Below, one piece after another: positions 1 through 9,520 of a stretch of DNA of 64,000 bases. The notes under the pieces were generated by a model. It did no database searches, was not told the origin of the DNA, and worked only from the letters and a program-made list of their open reading frames with translations. The first letter of the stretch is position 1; each line of letters opens with the position of its first letter. The position numbers were made by a program, and so were the translations under genes. The DNA comes from Pyropia yezoensis (lineage: Eukaryota; Rhodophyta; Bangiophyceae; Bangiales; Bangiaceae): positions 1,612,001 to 1,676,000 of the forward strand of contig CM020620.1 of NCBI GenBank assembly GCA_009829735.1. The letters run 5' to 3'.

Positions 1-147
1 ATGAAATGGCATCGACAATGGCAGCGAGGTACGGAGCAGGCAGCCCCGCCCTCCACCCCTCTTCCCCTCCCCATCCCCCGACCACGAGCCCCGAGCGCAC
101 GAGCCCCCACACCCACTCCCCCGCCCACCCACCCCATACACACGTAC

Positions 148-242
148 CACGTGGTGCTGTTGTCGTGCCACTTGCTGTGGTTGAACGTGGCCCACTCGTC
201 GGTAAACTCCTCAATGGGCACCCACGACACCACCCCCGCTCG
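148..242 (-). CDS. possible partial exon, GH16-like glycosidase N-terminus (tentative)
   Basis: The minus strand reads an open frame of about 31 residues with a balanced composition unlike the surrounding low-complexity DNA. It contains WVPIEEFTDEW, then SKWHDN and a final TTW. It ends at a good splice donor (GTACGTG, first intron base at 147). The spacing of F-x-DE-x-(n)-KW-(n)-W resembles the first strand of family 16 glycosidases (agarase/laminarinase type), where an EF-DEF-KW pattern opens the domain. This is a resemblance only: no catalytic E-x-D-x-E motif is visible, because that part would lie outside the window. It could equally be an unrelated exon or a chance frame. Confidence 0.3.
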
Positions 243-1309
243 GCCGCCGCGGAGGAGGGGGGTGGGCACCCCCGTCGCCGCCGCCAGGCCCGCCATGCCG
301 ACACCCGCCACCACCACCACCACCATTGCCACCGCCACCGCCACTGCTGCCGCGCCCGCTGCCACCCGCAGGCGATGGGGGGGCGCCATGGTGCACTTGC
401 CGAGGGGGGACGAGGGGGAGGGACGGGGGGGGGTTCGCAGGCGAAAGGAAGGGGGGGCGAGGGGGGGTGGGGGCGAGGCCGCGGCAGTCAACAAATGGGA
501 GGGGATGGCGAGTGTTCGCTCAGGTGGGTGGGGAGGGGGGGTGGTTGTGACGAGGGCGGGGCGCCAGACCGCCGAGGTGCTCGCGCCAGGCGGGGATAGG
601 GCCCCACCGCCCTCCCACCCCCCCTTCTCCACTCCATCCCCCCCCCCGGCCGCCCCCTACGCGGGAGACGCCCAGGGGGGGAGGCTGCGGCAGAGGCCGC
701 GGCGACTGCGCCCCCCCCCGCCCGCCCTCCCGCGCTCGCAGCAGGTGCCTGCTGCGAGCGCGGGAGGGCGGGGAGGGGGGGGGGGGGCGAGTGGCTATTA
801 ACCAGACGCCCCGCCTTCCCCGCCCGACGGAGGGGAGGGTGGGGGGTCCCCTCTGGTTGACGCTCGGTACAGGCCAGCGGCTGGGGAGGGGACGGGGAGG
901 ATCATCCCATGATGGGGAGGACAAGGAAAGGCGGCAGGGAGGGGAGGAGGGGGGGGGGGTCGGGCAGTGCGAAAACCGGGCGACCTGCCTCCCGTGGCGT
1001 GCACTGTGCCCCCCCGCCGCGGCCCCCCTACAGCCCGGATGTGCGCCGCGTTTTTCTGGGCGCCCCGGCCACCGGCGGTGGCGGAGGTGGTGGCAGTGGC
1101 GGTGGGGGTATCCAAGGCAGGCTCACTGGCAAGGTCTCTGATGTCTTGTTGGCCCGACCAGGGAAACCACAGCTTCGCGGGCGTTCGCGAAGGAACCGCA
1201 GCCTCGCCAGGCCGAAGGCAAATTGTGTGGATCTGAACATATGTATGGCTTTCTCCGCCCAGTACAATGTACTTGATGCCGCGAATGGGCAGCCCAGCGC
1301 ATGGACTCT
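243..1309. other. GC-rich low-complexity spacer, no supported gene
   Basis: Long open frames exist on both strands here, but they encode only runs of Pro, Gly, Arg and Ala. They follow from the near absence of A/T-containing stop codons. I see (CCA)n near 305-330, G runs around 415-475 and 775-790, and a hairpin-like reversal around 720-775, where a GC-rich stretch is followed by its inverse complement. From about 1200 the composition becomes more AT-rich towards the transposon end at 1318. Confidence 0.5.
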
Positions 1310-1317
1310 GTCCCCGC
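1310..1317. repeat. 8-bp target-site duplication, left copy
   Basis: GTCCCCGC directly abuts the CAGGGTTG terminus at 1318. It is repeated exactly at 14224-14231, immediately outside the other terminus. An exact 8-bp match at both predicted borders supports a single cut-and-paste insertion of everything in between. Confidence 0.85.
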
Positions 1318-1328
1318 CAGGGTTGAGA

Positions 1329-2090
1329 GGCGATAATTATTGCGTCAAAATTATTGAGTAAATTATCAGAAAAGAATAACGTTCAGGAGAACCGGAACGA
1401 TAATGATTATCAGACGTCCACGTGTTCCACCACATGTCGGCTCGGAGGCTCATCAGACCAGACCGGACCGCCTGATCACGCGGCAGTGCCGCATCCTGTC
1501 GTCGTCTTCGGAACTGTATACGTAGCCGCGATACAGTACGGCAGCGTGCCCAGCCAAGATCCAGACCCACACCACGAGGACGATAGGAGCTACGTACGCC
1601 GACTAAAGGTATATTCCATATAGCTAGGCCGGTTTGCACGTCCCATGTTTGACCCGCTATAGCTCCGAAGCTACTTCTTTTTCTTACTCTGCTCTTCCTT
1701 CAAAGGGAAGCACAACTCACAGGCTTTCCGATTCTGCGCCGTGCTGGGGCATTCGCTGTATAAGGAAAGTGTGAGAAATATTTTTGCGCTACGGGCCTCA
1801 CAAAATCGGGGTATTTTTTGCACTGAAAGAGCCCGTGACAGTATACAAGCAACTCTCGACGAGTGGCATCTTTGCAAAACGTGTTAGGACGCGACTGGTC
1901 GCAAATTTTTGGCACCAGTGGGTCGTCTCCCCAGTTCTGCGCTGCAGGAGAGGGCGAGGAAGATGCGCCGTTAGATCAGGCAGACGAGAGGCTTCTGACC
2001 CGATTGCAACATCAAATCTGGTCCATGCAACTCATGACGGGGGCTACCTTACGTCCAAGTCCAACTTGAGCCTGCCCGCTCAGTCCAGAG
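1329..2090. other. left arm of the DNA transposon, no clear gene
   Basis: This 0.76-kb arm lies between the left terminus and the LTR-element insertion. It is AT-richer than the surroundings, with ATTATT/ATAATTAT motifs near the end and TTTTTCTTACT-type tracts near 1676-1690. A 68-codon frame at 1863-2069 contains an acidic stretch (EGEEDAPLDQADERL) and has a less biased composition than the shadows around it. It could be a small exon, but nothing identifies it. Confidence 0.4.
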
Positions 2091-2661
2091 TGTGGTATAA
2101 AACTCGATCCTCTCAGACACGTGTCAATATCCCTCGGGGGAAAGGGACAGGTAACACAGAAAGGGGAACTACGAGAATGGTATGCCTGTTGCCTCACGTG
2201 CCTGCTCGCAGAGCAAACAGATACGCACGGTAGTGCACACGGGGAAGAGGAAAGCAAACGCGCAGTTGTCTTTTTCCTGAGGGCGCGGGCCAAGGGCGCC
2301 TCGCTGTCCCTCTTAACGTGCATCTGGGGGAGCCTCGGCACGTTGGCCAGGTAGCCCCCCCATAACCCCGAGTGGCCCCGACCCGAGTCTAACCTCGTCA
2401 GGTCGGGGGCCACTATCACTACTAATTCTATTCCCACTCGCTAATCTCACACTCAAATTCTCTCAAATCAAGTCCCTCACAAGTATGCAAAAACCCATCA
2501 GAAATCCCTCTCTCACGTGTGAATAGCGTAGTCCACCGCATCCCAGTGCCGGGCACGGGCCACGGCCGCCAACCATCACCACACGGCGGGCGTGTTCTGG
2601 CACCTGGTGCCCTCTGGTTGTAGTCCCGGGTCGGCGTCAAGTCGGGGCCAGGGATGCTACA
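2091..2661 (-). repeat. 3' LTR of the 2091-11737 element
   Basis: A 571-bp copy, nearly identical to 11167-11737, beginning TGTGGTATAAAAC and ending GATGCTACA on the plus strand. In element orientation this is the downstream LTR. The antisense ORF begins about 185 bp inside it. Confidence 0.92.
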
Positions 2662-2845
2662 TAGCTCCCTCCCTAGTCCGGCACGTCCTCGGGCCGAACC
2701 AGGTGCCACCGTGCACAGCCTCGAGCACGTCCACACCGGTGCCGAGGTCGAGCGTCTTCACCCTGGTCACGATCACCTGCTCCGGTTCTCTGCCCCCCTT
2801 CTCTCCTTCACCTTGGCCCTCTCGTTCCCCCGGAGTCTGGACGTC

Positions 2846-4963
2846 ATGTCCAGTTCCGAGATCCAAGCTGGGCCCGTGGTTCCGGCGGCGAGTGTTGCGG
2901 AGGAGAACTCGGGTAGTCGCGCCCCTCTCCTGCCTCCGGTTCCTCGGGTGTCGATGTCGGCGCCGGTCGCCACGGCGGGGACGGATCGGGTTCCCCCGGC
3001 TTCTGTGATGCACCCGGTCGAGACCCCCCCGGTGGGTCTCCCGGAGATGCTTCTTGGGCAGGACCCTCTGGCGGCCCGGCGCTACTCCACGGTGGTCGGC
3101 AACGCCGGCGCGGCCCAGTGCCAGCAGGATTGCTTGGACCTCTGGCGCAAGGAACTCCAGCGCGGGGTCTTGACAGAGATGGATAAGGCTCGTCTTCACA
3201 CGGCGGACCAGATGCGCCTGGCACAAGACCGCTCCCAGAGCCTCTCGGGTTCCTCCTGGGTTGCTCGTCTGGAGGATCTCCCCTTCGCGCTGGTGCTGGA
3301 TCTGCCCTTGACCGAGCGTCGCGTGTCCGCGTCCGTTCTCCGGTGGCCGGAGGAGGAAGGGTACGTCCACCGGGCGCTCAAGGTCTGGGACGAGGCGCTC
3401 AAGGGGTCGGGGAGCCTGAACTGCGACCCCCGTCCGAGCATGGTCGCTCTGGAGCCGCCTTTCCTGACCCGGAAGTACTCCAAGTTGTCACCGGCACGGG
3501 AGCAAGGCGAGCGACGCGGCCGTCAGCGTGACTTCCTCGTGAGCTGCAACCATCAGGAGTTCTGGAAGCTGGATAAGGCTAACCGGGCGGCGTACTACCC
3601 CAAGGTCATCCCGCAGCAGCAGGAAGTCGAGATCCCGGTCGGGTTTGCTCCTTCCAGCATCCCCTTCACCTGGTACTTCTTGGACGCCTTGACTCAGGCG
3701 TCGATCAAGGGCTTCTTCCACTCGATCCCGTACATGATGTACACGTCCGAGATGACAGTCTTGGCGGCCAACCACTGGCTTCACGAGGTCTTGGTGTCCA
3801 ACCGGCTTTGGTTTCTCCCTGACCTCCTGATGGTCTGGATTGTCGACAAGTTGACCGTCGACTTCCTGTGCAGCCAGGACGAAGAGTACAAGGGGCTCTT
3901 CCAGGCGATGATTGACTTCCGGCGTCTGGTGCCGGTGCATGACCGGAACTTCTTGAACGCGATTGCCGACCAGAACCGCCCGCGTCGGGATGGCTTCGGT
4001 TGGGCGCAGGTGGTCTACCAGTCTTCTCCGGCCAAGGTGCAGCTGGCGATGCCGCTTCCGGCGTGGCCGCAGCTAGGTAGCTTTCCTGCCCCGGCCGCCC
4101 TTGATCTTCTGCCAGTTGGGCCGCCGGTGCAGGAGTCGGGATGGGCCGCGGCGGTCGGTCAGGCGTCTGCGGCGGCTCCGCTTCCTCCTGTTGCACCTGT
4201 CGCCCCGGTGGCCTCGCCTGAACCGTCGCCGGCGCGTTCACGCCCTGTTCCGGCTGTGCCGGTACTTCAAGCTCCTCCGGCACCGCGCCTGTCTGCGGCG
4301 AGTCTGGGGGTGACCGTGCGGTCGCCTACCACTCCGGCCGCTCCGCCTCGGACGCCTTCTTCCAACGCCGGCGGCGCTGTGCCTCCGCTGGAGTTGGGTA
4401 CTCCGGTTTCGGGGGCCGTTGTGGACCGTCCGGTGGTGTCATCCTCGGGGCGGTTCGAGATTCCGGCGCCGACTCTGCGCCTTACCCGCTTCCGGGTGCC
4501 TGACTGGTACCTGATCCAAGGTGGTCCGACATGCGACCAGTACGACGTCGGTATGATTGAAGACCAGCTGGGTCGTCTTCCGGTGCAGGTTGAAGGCGTT
4601 GGGTCCTCCCTGGTGCTGGGTACTTACGCCAGCGTCTTGAACAACGTGGTTGACCGGGTGTTTGCTTGTGCGGACAGCGGCCAGATGTCGAACAGCCCGG
4701 TGGTTGGCGAACTTCTGGCGACCTTGACGCGGCATGGCTTGGCCCAGCAGTGGTCAGAAACCTTCACTGGCTTCCAGGGGCGCCGACGGGCATATCTGGA
4801 TGAGCGGGAGCCCCCGGCAACTACCGGTACTACTCCGATGGCGTCATACCGGGATGCACCGCGTTCACCGCACTACGTCATCCCGTCTTCCTCCGGTTCC
4901 CGTCGTGCCGCGGAGGCAGCGCTGGAGGACACTCCCGCGGCTCAGCGTCCGCGCCGGGAGTAG
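2846..4963 (+). CDS. antisense ORF of the LTR element (about 705 aa)
   Basis: The frame runs opposite to gag-pol and starts near the 3' LTR. I chose the ATG at 2846 (MSSSEIQAG) because upstream codons run into the LTR. The product has a Pro/Ala/Val-rich linker in the second half and a structured-looking first half. The first half contains a YYPK motif followed by a short (I/V)P-x-GF motif and then a Trp/Leu-rich helical stretch. The same order (YYPK, VPYGF, Trp/Leu-rich) occurs in the antisense ORF of the second retroelement at 22343-24286, so the two look homologous. It ends in a basic tail (RPRRE). Antisense ORFs at this position are known in plant Tat/Ogre-type elements; I know of no assigned function. 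It resembles neither an envelope protein nor any enzyme I recognise. Confidence 0.65.
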   Translation: MSSSEIQAGPVVPAASVAEENSGSRAPLLPPVPRVSMSAPVATAGTDRVPPASVMHPVETPPVGLPEMLLGQDPLAARRYSTVVGNAGAAQCQQDCLDLWRKELQRGVLTEMDKARLHTADQMRLAQDRSQSLSGSSWVARLEDLPFALVLDLPLTERRVSASVLRWPEEEGYVHRALKVWDEALKGSGSLNCDPRPSMVALEPPFLTRKYSKLSPAREQGERRGRQRDFLVSCNHQEFWKLDKANRAAYYPKVIPQQQEVEIPVGFAPSSIPFTWYFLDALTQASIKGFFHSIPYMMYTSEMTVLAANHWLHEVLVSNRLWFLPDLLMVWIVDKLTVDFLCSQDEEYKGLFQAMIDFRRLVPVHDRNFLNAIADQNRPRRDGFGWAQVVYQSSPAKVQLAMPLPAWPQLGSFPAPAALDLLPVGPPVQESGWAAAVGQASAAAPLPPVAPVAPVASPEPSPARSRPVPAVPVLQAPPAPRLSAASLGVTVRSPTTPAAPPRTPSSNAGGAVPPLELGTPVSGAVVDRPVVSSSGRFEIPAPTLRLTRFRVPDWYLIQGGPTCDQYDVGMIEDQLGRLPVQVEGVGSSLVLGTYASVLNNVVDRVFACADSGQMSNSPVVGELLATLTRHGLAQQWSETFTGFQGRRRAYLDEREPPATTGTTPMASYRDAPRSPHYVIPSSSGSRRAAEAALEDTPAAQRPRRE

Positions 4964-5300
4964 TAGTTGGAGGCAAGGAGGGTGAGGGTCTTGGGAGAAG
5001 CGAGGAGGGAAGAGGCGGAGAGAAGGGTTGCCCGAGCGGGTGCTTGTTTTCCTTGATTGTTCCATGCTTGTATTGCGTGTTCTCCTTGATATACCCGTTC
5101 CCTTCTTCTCAATCCTCTTGTTCCGCATCCGTTGCGGATGAACTCGGCTCGTCCCGAGGGTCTTGGTTGGCCCCATCCTCTTGGTCCTCCTCCGAGTCCG
5201 ACTCCAGAATCTTTCCGGCTCTGGCCACTGGAGTGCCCTCTATCCCGTTCCGTCGCGTGTAGGCACAGACATCCGCGATGGGTAGCCGGTTTGAGGGTTC

Positions 5301-8300
5301 TCAGGTATCATCTGCCAGGTTAAAACCGAACCAGCGTACTCGCAGGTACAGGCGTCCGTCTCTCCAGGCATGGTCCACAAACTTGACGTAGACATATTCC
5401 CGACCTTCTTCTTGGGATAGCCAGGGTACTGCGGCCCGCTTGCGCCGGGTCAAGTCCCGTTGGCTTGGCGGTGGAGCTCGGGTGACATGGTCGCTGCTCA
5501 CGCGGTACGGGGAGCCATCCACGTCTAGAAGAAAGGTCCAACCGTCCGTATTCAGGATCTCATAAGGTCCATCCGTCTTCGAGTCCAGCTTCCCCCGGGT
5601 CTTGCTATGGTTGTCCACAAAAATCCAGTCGCCACCACCCAGTTCCTTGTTCTTTTCCCGAACGCCCTTGTCATAGCCCCGCTTGTATCGCTCCTGGGTC
5701 TTCGAGATTGACTCCTTGACTCTTGGGAGCAGGAGCTTCAGTTGTTCCAGGAACTCATCCTTTGCCTTGGGACCTGACTTCAGTGCAGGCTGGAGACCAT
5801 CTGGTATTCTTTCCAGGGAGAAGTTGGTCAGCCGCCTTGGGGTGACAAAGTCGAGTGGAGCGACTCCCGTAGTCCGGTGAACTCGGGAGTTGTAGGCTAG
5901 AGTGAGGACAGCCAGGAGCTCGTCCCAGTCTTCTTGGTGCTCCTCCACGTAGTGCCGTAGCATGTCTACTAGGGTCCGGTTGAATCGTTCCACCTGGCCG
6001 TTCGTTTGAGGGTGGTACGTCGTAGTGTACAAGTTCTTGATACCCATCAGGTCACAGACTCCTTGGAAGAACAGGGATGCAAACTGGGGACCGTTGTCGG
6101 TTAAGACGGAGTCTGGAGGGCCGTAGGCAGCTATCCAGTACTCGCAAAAGGCTGACGTGACATCCAGAGCCTTGATGGTCCTCAGCGGGATTGCTCGAGT
6201 GAACTTGGAGAACCGGTCACAAATGATGAGCAGGTATATGTTGCCACTGGATGTTTCAGGTAGGGGCCCCAGGATGTCCATGCTTAAGCTTGCAAAGGGC
6301 TCCGCCGCAGGGAATAGGCGTAGCTTAGAAGTCTTCTTCCTCTGGGACAACCGGTTCCTTGCACACGAAACACAAGCCTCCAGGTACTTATGGACGTCAC
6401 TGGCCATGGTTTCCCAGTAGTAGTGTCGTCTCATGGAAGCATACATCCGATTGATACCAGGATGTCCGGCCTGAGGAGACAAGTGCTCCAGGCGTAGGAT
6501 GTCAGCTCGTAGGCCCCGGGGTACGTAGACTTGAGTGGCCCCATCGAAGGGTGACACCCGTACTAGGAGTCCGTCCGTAGACTCGGAGAAACGACTGTTC
6601 CGGTTCAGGTCCATTTGGTGGCGAAGCTCCAAGCATTGAGGATCCGTCAGTTGTGCCTCGAGCATCCGGTGAATGGTCACCGGTTGATGAGCTTCAGGTG
6701 CCTCATACAGGGGAGCGTGCCAGCCACGTCCGACATTCGGGAGGATGAAGCAAGGTATTTCCTCCGGGATAGGACCGGTATCGGCTGCAGGAGTCTCCAG
6801 CCGGGACATGGTGTCGGCGCAGTGGTGCTCCCTCCCTGCTCTGGTGCACACCTTGTACTTGAACTCCGACAGGCGTAGGCGCCACCGGGCGACCCTTCCT
6901 TGACTGCTGTCCATGCATAGCAGCCACCTTAGACTGGCGTGATCCGTCCGGATGAGGAACTCTTGTCCTTCAAGGTATGGCCGTAACAGGAAGCAAGCCC
7001 AGACGACTGCCAAGCACTCGCGCTCGGTCGTGGAATAGTTCTTCTCAGCTGGAGTCAAGACGCGACTGTAGTAGCCTATCGGGAGAAAGTGCCCATCAGG
7101 TTGCTGCTGGAGTAGTGAGCACCCCACCTGGACGCCACAGGCATCCGTCTCCAGAACAAACTGGCCCTCCCGCTTGGGTAACGCCAGTACTGGAGTGGTG
7201 GTCAGGCGCTTCTTGAGCTCTTCGAAGGCCGCGGTCTGCTTCTCGTCGAACACCGGGAGTTGTGCGGGAAGCTTCTTGCTGGTCAGCTTGGTCAGTGGCC
7301 GGGCAATCAGAGCATAGTCCCGTACGAACCGGCGATAGACGTTGCACATACCGAGGAAGCTCTTGAGTTCCGTCGGGGTTTTGGGTTGCCGTGCATGCCG
7401 GAGGGCATTGATGTTCTTCTCATTGACTCGGAGCTCCCCCGGACTCAGCACATGCCCCAGATACTCCACCTCAGTCTCAAACAGGTGGCACTTCTCGGCC
7501 TTGAGGGTAACTCCAGCCTTGGACAGGAGGGCCAGGACCTCCCGAAGGTGCTCCAGGTGTTCCGCTGGGGTCTTGGAGAAGACGATAATGTCTTCCAGGT
7601 AGACCAAACATGTTCTCCACCTTAGCCCGGACAGGATGATGTCGATGGCTCTTTGGAAGGTCGCTGGAGCATTGGTGAGACCAAAAGGAAGACGCTTGCA
7701 CCGGAATAGTCCCAGGTGGCACGTGAAGGTGGTCTTGTCCTTGTCCTCGTCAGCCAAAGGGATCTGCCAGTAACCGGCATTACAATCCAGCGTCGAGAAG
7801 AGGGTGGCATCACCAAGAAAGTCGAGGCAATCATCCATCCGGGGTATCGGGTATACGTCCTTGACTGTCATCTCGTTCAGGCGCCGGTAGTCAACGCAGA
7901 AACGGAAGTGACCGCCGGTTTTCGGGACGACTACCACCGGGAAAGCCCACTCGCCATCAGACGGCTCGATAACATCCATCTTGAGCATCTTGTTAACCTG
8001 CTTCTCAATCTCATCCCGGCGATGAGGTCCGGCCCGATATGGTTGCATGTGTACTGGCTTAGCTTCCGGCTTGAGTTGAATCCGGTGTAGAGTGGCGTCC
8101 ATCTTGCCCAGCTCTCCCGACCACAGGTGCCGATATTCCTGGAGAAGCTTCTCCAGTGCCTCCTTCAAGTCGGGAGGGACATTTTCTTGCTTGACCTTCG
8201 GCATCCCGGGTGGTGCTTGTTCGGGTTTCGGAGTAGCGCTGCCAGCCTGCTCTTGCTTCGGAGGTACGTCTAAGGCCGTCAAGTTGGATGCCAGTTCTTG

Positions 8301-9065
8301 TTGCAGGTTCAGGAGGTCTTCCTTGCTCATAGCACGGGCGGATCCCCGGTAAGGCTCTGCTGTACCAACTCGGGTGCCCTTGGCGAGGGTTATTGGCTTC
8401 CGGCTCACGTTGACGATTAGCACCGAGAACGGGGTGTGCCTTTTTACCTTCTTGTGATGTCCGTGGGCCAAGTATAACCGGTGTTTCGCCAGAAATTCCT
8501 TACGTCCGTAGATCAGGCATTGACCTGCAATCCGGGTCGTTACTTGAACCTTGGTCTCCGAGCGAGGAGGTAGGAGCACCGGTTTGAAGAGAGTCAAGGT
8601 AGAGGGTGGGATGCGTTCCCTCTTGCTCTTGGCTACACGAACCTTGGCGTCCAGATGTTCCAATACCGGTGACACAAACCCATGGTTGAACTGGACCTTC
8701 CCTTCTCCGGGTAGGATGCTCTTGACATGCTGCTTCTGGAAGTCCCAGCCTAGGATGAGGGGGACTGATAGGGTCTTGACTACTAGAAAGGGAAAAAGCA
8801 TTGGTTCATTGTTGACATAGATGGCGACAGGAAGACGGCCAAGCGGTCGTAGGGTTTGACCCGAAGCGTCGACGATATGGGTCCGGGTAGGCGCTCTCCA
8901 GGCATGTCGACGCCAGCCCGGAGGTAACAGGTTCTCAGTGATGACGCTTGGTCCGGCTCCCGTGTCAACCACCGGCGTAACAGCTTGGGGGAGACTATCC
9001 CCCACACGCATACGAGCATTAATCTTGAGGTTTTTACGCAGGACGAGCAATGTCCCCTTGAACAA
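5301..9065 (-). CDS. pol: pol region: protease, RT, RNase H, integrase, chromodomain-like end
   Basis: This is the polyprotein region of the 2091-11737 element. In order I see an aspartic protease core (VVDTGAG), a Ty3/gypsy reverse transcriptase (YPIPRMDD, LDCNAGYWQI, RLPFGLTNAP), an RNase H region (LETDACG, TTERECLAVVWA, RTDHASLRWL), a zinc-binding integrase N-domain, and an integrase core (SMDILGPLP, LTDNGPQF, YHPQTNGQVERFN). The final segment (FVDHAWRDG, LRVRWFGF) looks like the chromodomain found at the end of chromovirus integrases. Protease-RT-RNaseH-integrase order is diagnostic of the Ty3/gypsy group. Confidence 0.88.
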   Translation of the reverse strand: MFKGTLLVLRKNLKINARMRVGDSLPQAVTPVVDTGAGPSVITENLLPPGWRRHAWRAPTRTHIVDASGQTLRPLGRLPVAIYVNNEPMLFPFLVVKTLSVPLILGWDFQKQHVKSILPGEGKVQFNHGFVSPVLEHLDAKVRVAKSKRERIPPSTLTLFKPVLLPPRSETKVQVTTRIAGQCLIYGRKEFLAKHRLYLAHGHHKKVKRHTPFSVLIVNVSRKPITLAKGTRVGTAEPYRGSARAMSKEDLLNLQQELASNLTALDVPPKQEQAGSATPKPEQAPPGMPKVKQENVPPDLKEALEKLLQEYRHLWSGELGKMDATLHRIQLKPEAKPVHMQPYRAGPHRRDEIEKQVNKMLKMDVIEPSDGEWAFPVVVVPKTGGHFRFCVDYRRLNEMTVKDVYPIPRMDDCLDFLGDATLFSTLDCNAGYWQIPLADEDKDKTTFTCHLGLFRCKRLPFGLTNAPATFQRAIDIILSGLRWRTCLVYLEDIIVFSKTPAEHLEHLREVLALLSKAGVTLKAEKCHLFETEVEYLGHVLSPGELRVNEKNINALRHARQPKTPTELKSFLGMCNVYRRFVRDYALIARPLTKLTSKKLPAQLPVFDEKQTAAFEELKKRLTTTPVLALPKREGQFVLETDACGVQVGCSLLQQQPDGHFLPIGYYSRVLTPAEKNYSTTERECLAVVWACFLLRPYLEGQEFLIRTDHASLRWLLCMDSSQGRVARWRLRLSEFKYKVCTRAGREHHCADTMSRLETPAADTGPIPEEIPCFILPNVGRGWHAPLYEAPEAHQPVTIHRMLEAQLTDPQCLELRHQMDLNRNSRFSESTDGLLVRVSPFDGATQVYVPRGLRADILRLEHLSPQAGHPGINRMYASMRRHYYWETMASDVHKYLEACVSCARNRLSQRKKTSKLRLFPAAEPFASLSMDILGPLPETSSGNIYLLIICDRFSKFTRAIPLRTIKALDVTSAFCEYWIAAYGPPDSVLTDNGPQFASLFFQGVCDLMGIKNLYTTTYHPQTNGQVERFNRTLVDMLRHYVEEHQEDWDELLAVLTLAYNSRVHRTTGVAPLDFVTPRRLTNFSLERIPDGLQPALKSGPKAKDEFLEQLKLLLPRVKESISKTQERYKRGYDKGVREKNKELGGGDWIFVDNHSKTRGKLDSKTDGPYEILNTDGWTFLLDVDGSPYRVSSDHVTRAPPPSQRDLTRRKRAAVPWLSQEEGREYVYVKFVDHAWRDGRLYLRVRWFGFNLADDT

Positions 9066-9193
9066 ACAGGGTGTCCAGGCGGCTACCGGTTGAGCGGGTA
9101 ACTGCCGTCCTTTCTCCCGGCACGCAAGGGGAGAACAGGTAGAAGTACCCTGCCGTCGGAGATTCGGGAAGACACTTGGGGAGAGCGCCTGCC

Positions 9194-9520
9194 CTACTCG
9201 TTTCCCGGGTCCGAGGAGTCCTTAGAGGTTTCGGTCTCCAGGTCAAAGTCCGTAGGAGCTTCCCTTGCCAGAGCCTCCGTGATGCTCTGTAAGGTTGCCA
9301 CTCGGATTGCGTGTACCTGTGCCTGGTCCATCTTGGAGGGTGCTCGCCGGTCAGCCCAGTTGACCGCCTTTGCAAACACCAGTCCTTGACGCTTGAGTTT
9401 CTCCTGGAGGTCCTTGGGAATGGTCGGGCACTGGTAGGACATGTGATCCTCCTTCTGGCACAGCCAACAAGACCGGAACCGCTGGTTCTTGACTTGCTTG
9501 GGGGCGACCAGGGATGGTTG
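9194..9520 (-). CDS. nucleocapsid-like zinc-knuckle segment between gag and pol
   Basis: This short segment contains one CX2CX4HX4C zinc knuckle (CWLCQKEDH...C) followed by a charged helical stretch. That is the usual nucleocapsid signature at the gag end of Ty3/gypsy elements. It lies between the gag and pol regions of the same element. Families of this kind often use frameshifting or read-through to link gag to pol. Confidence 0.55.
   Translation of the reverse strand, partial: QPSLVAPKQVKNQRFRSCWLCQKEDHMSYQCPTIPKDLQEKLKRQGLVFAKAVNWADRRAPSKMDQAQVHAIRVATLQSITEALAREAPTDFDLETETSKDSSDPGNE

Noticed and set aside
1-801. 266-codon open frame from the first base
   Set aside because: Pro/Arg/Ala/Gly low complexity with no domain. 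In DNA this GC-rich, stop codons are rare and such frames are expected by chance.
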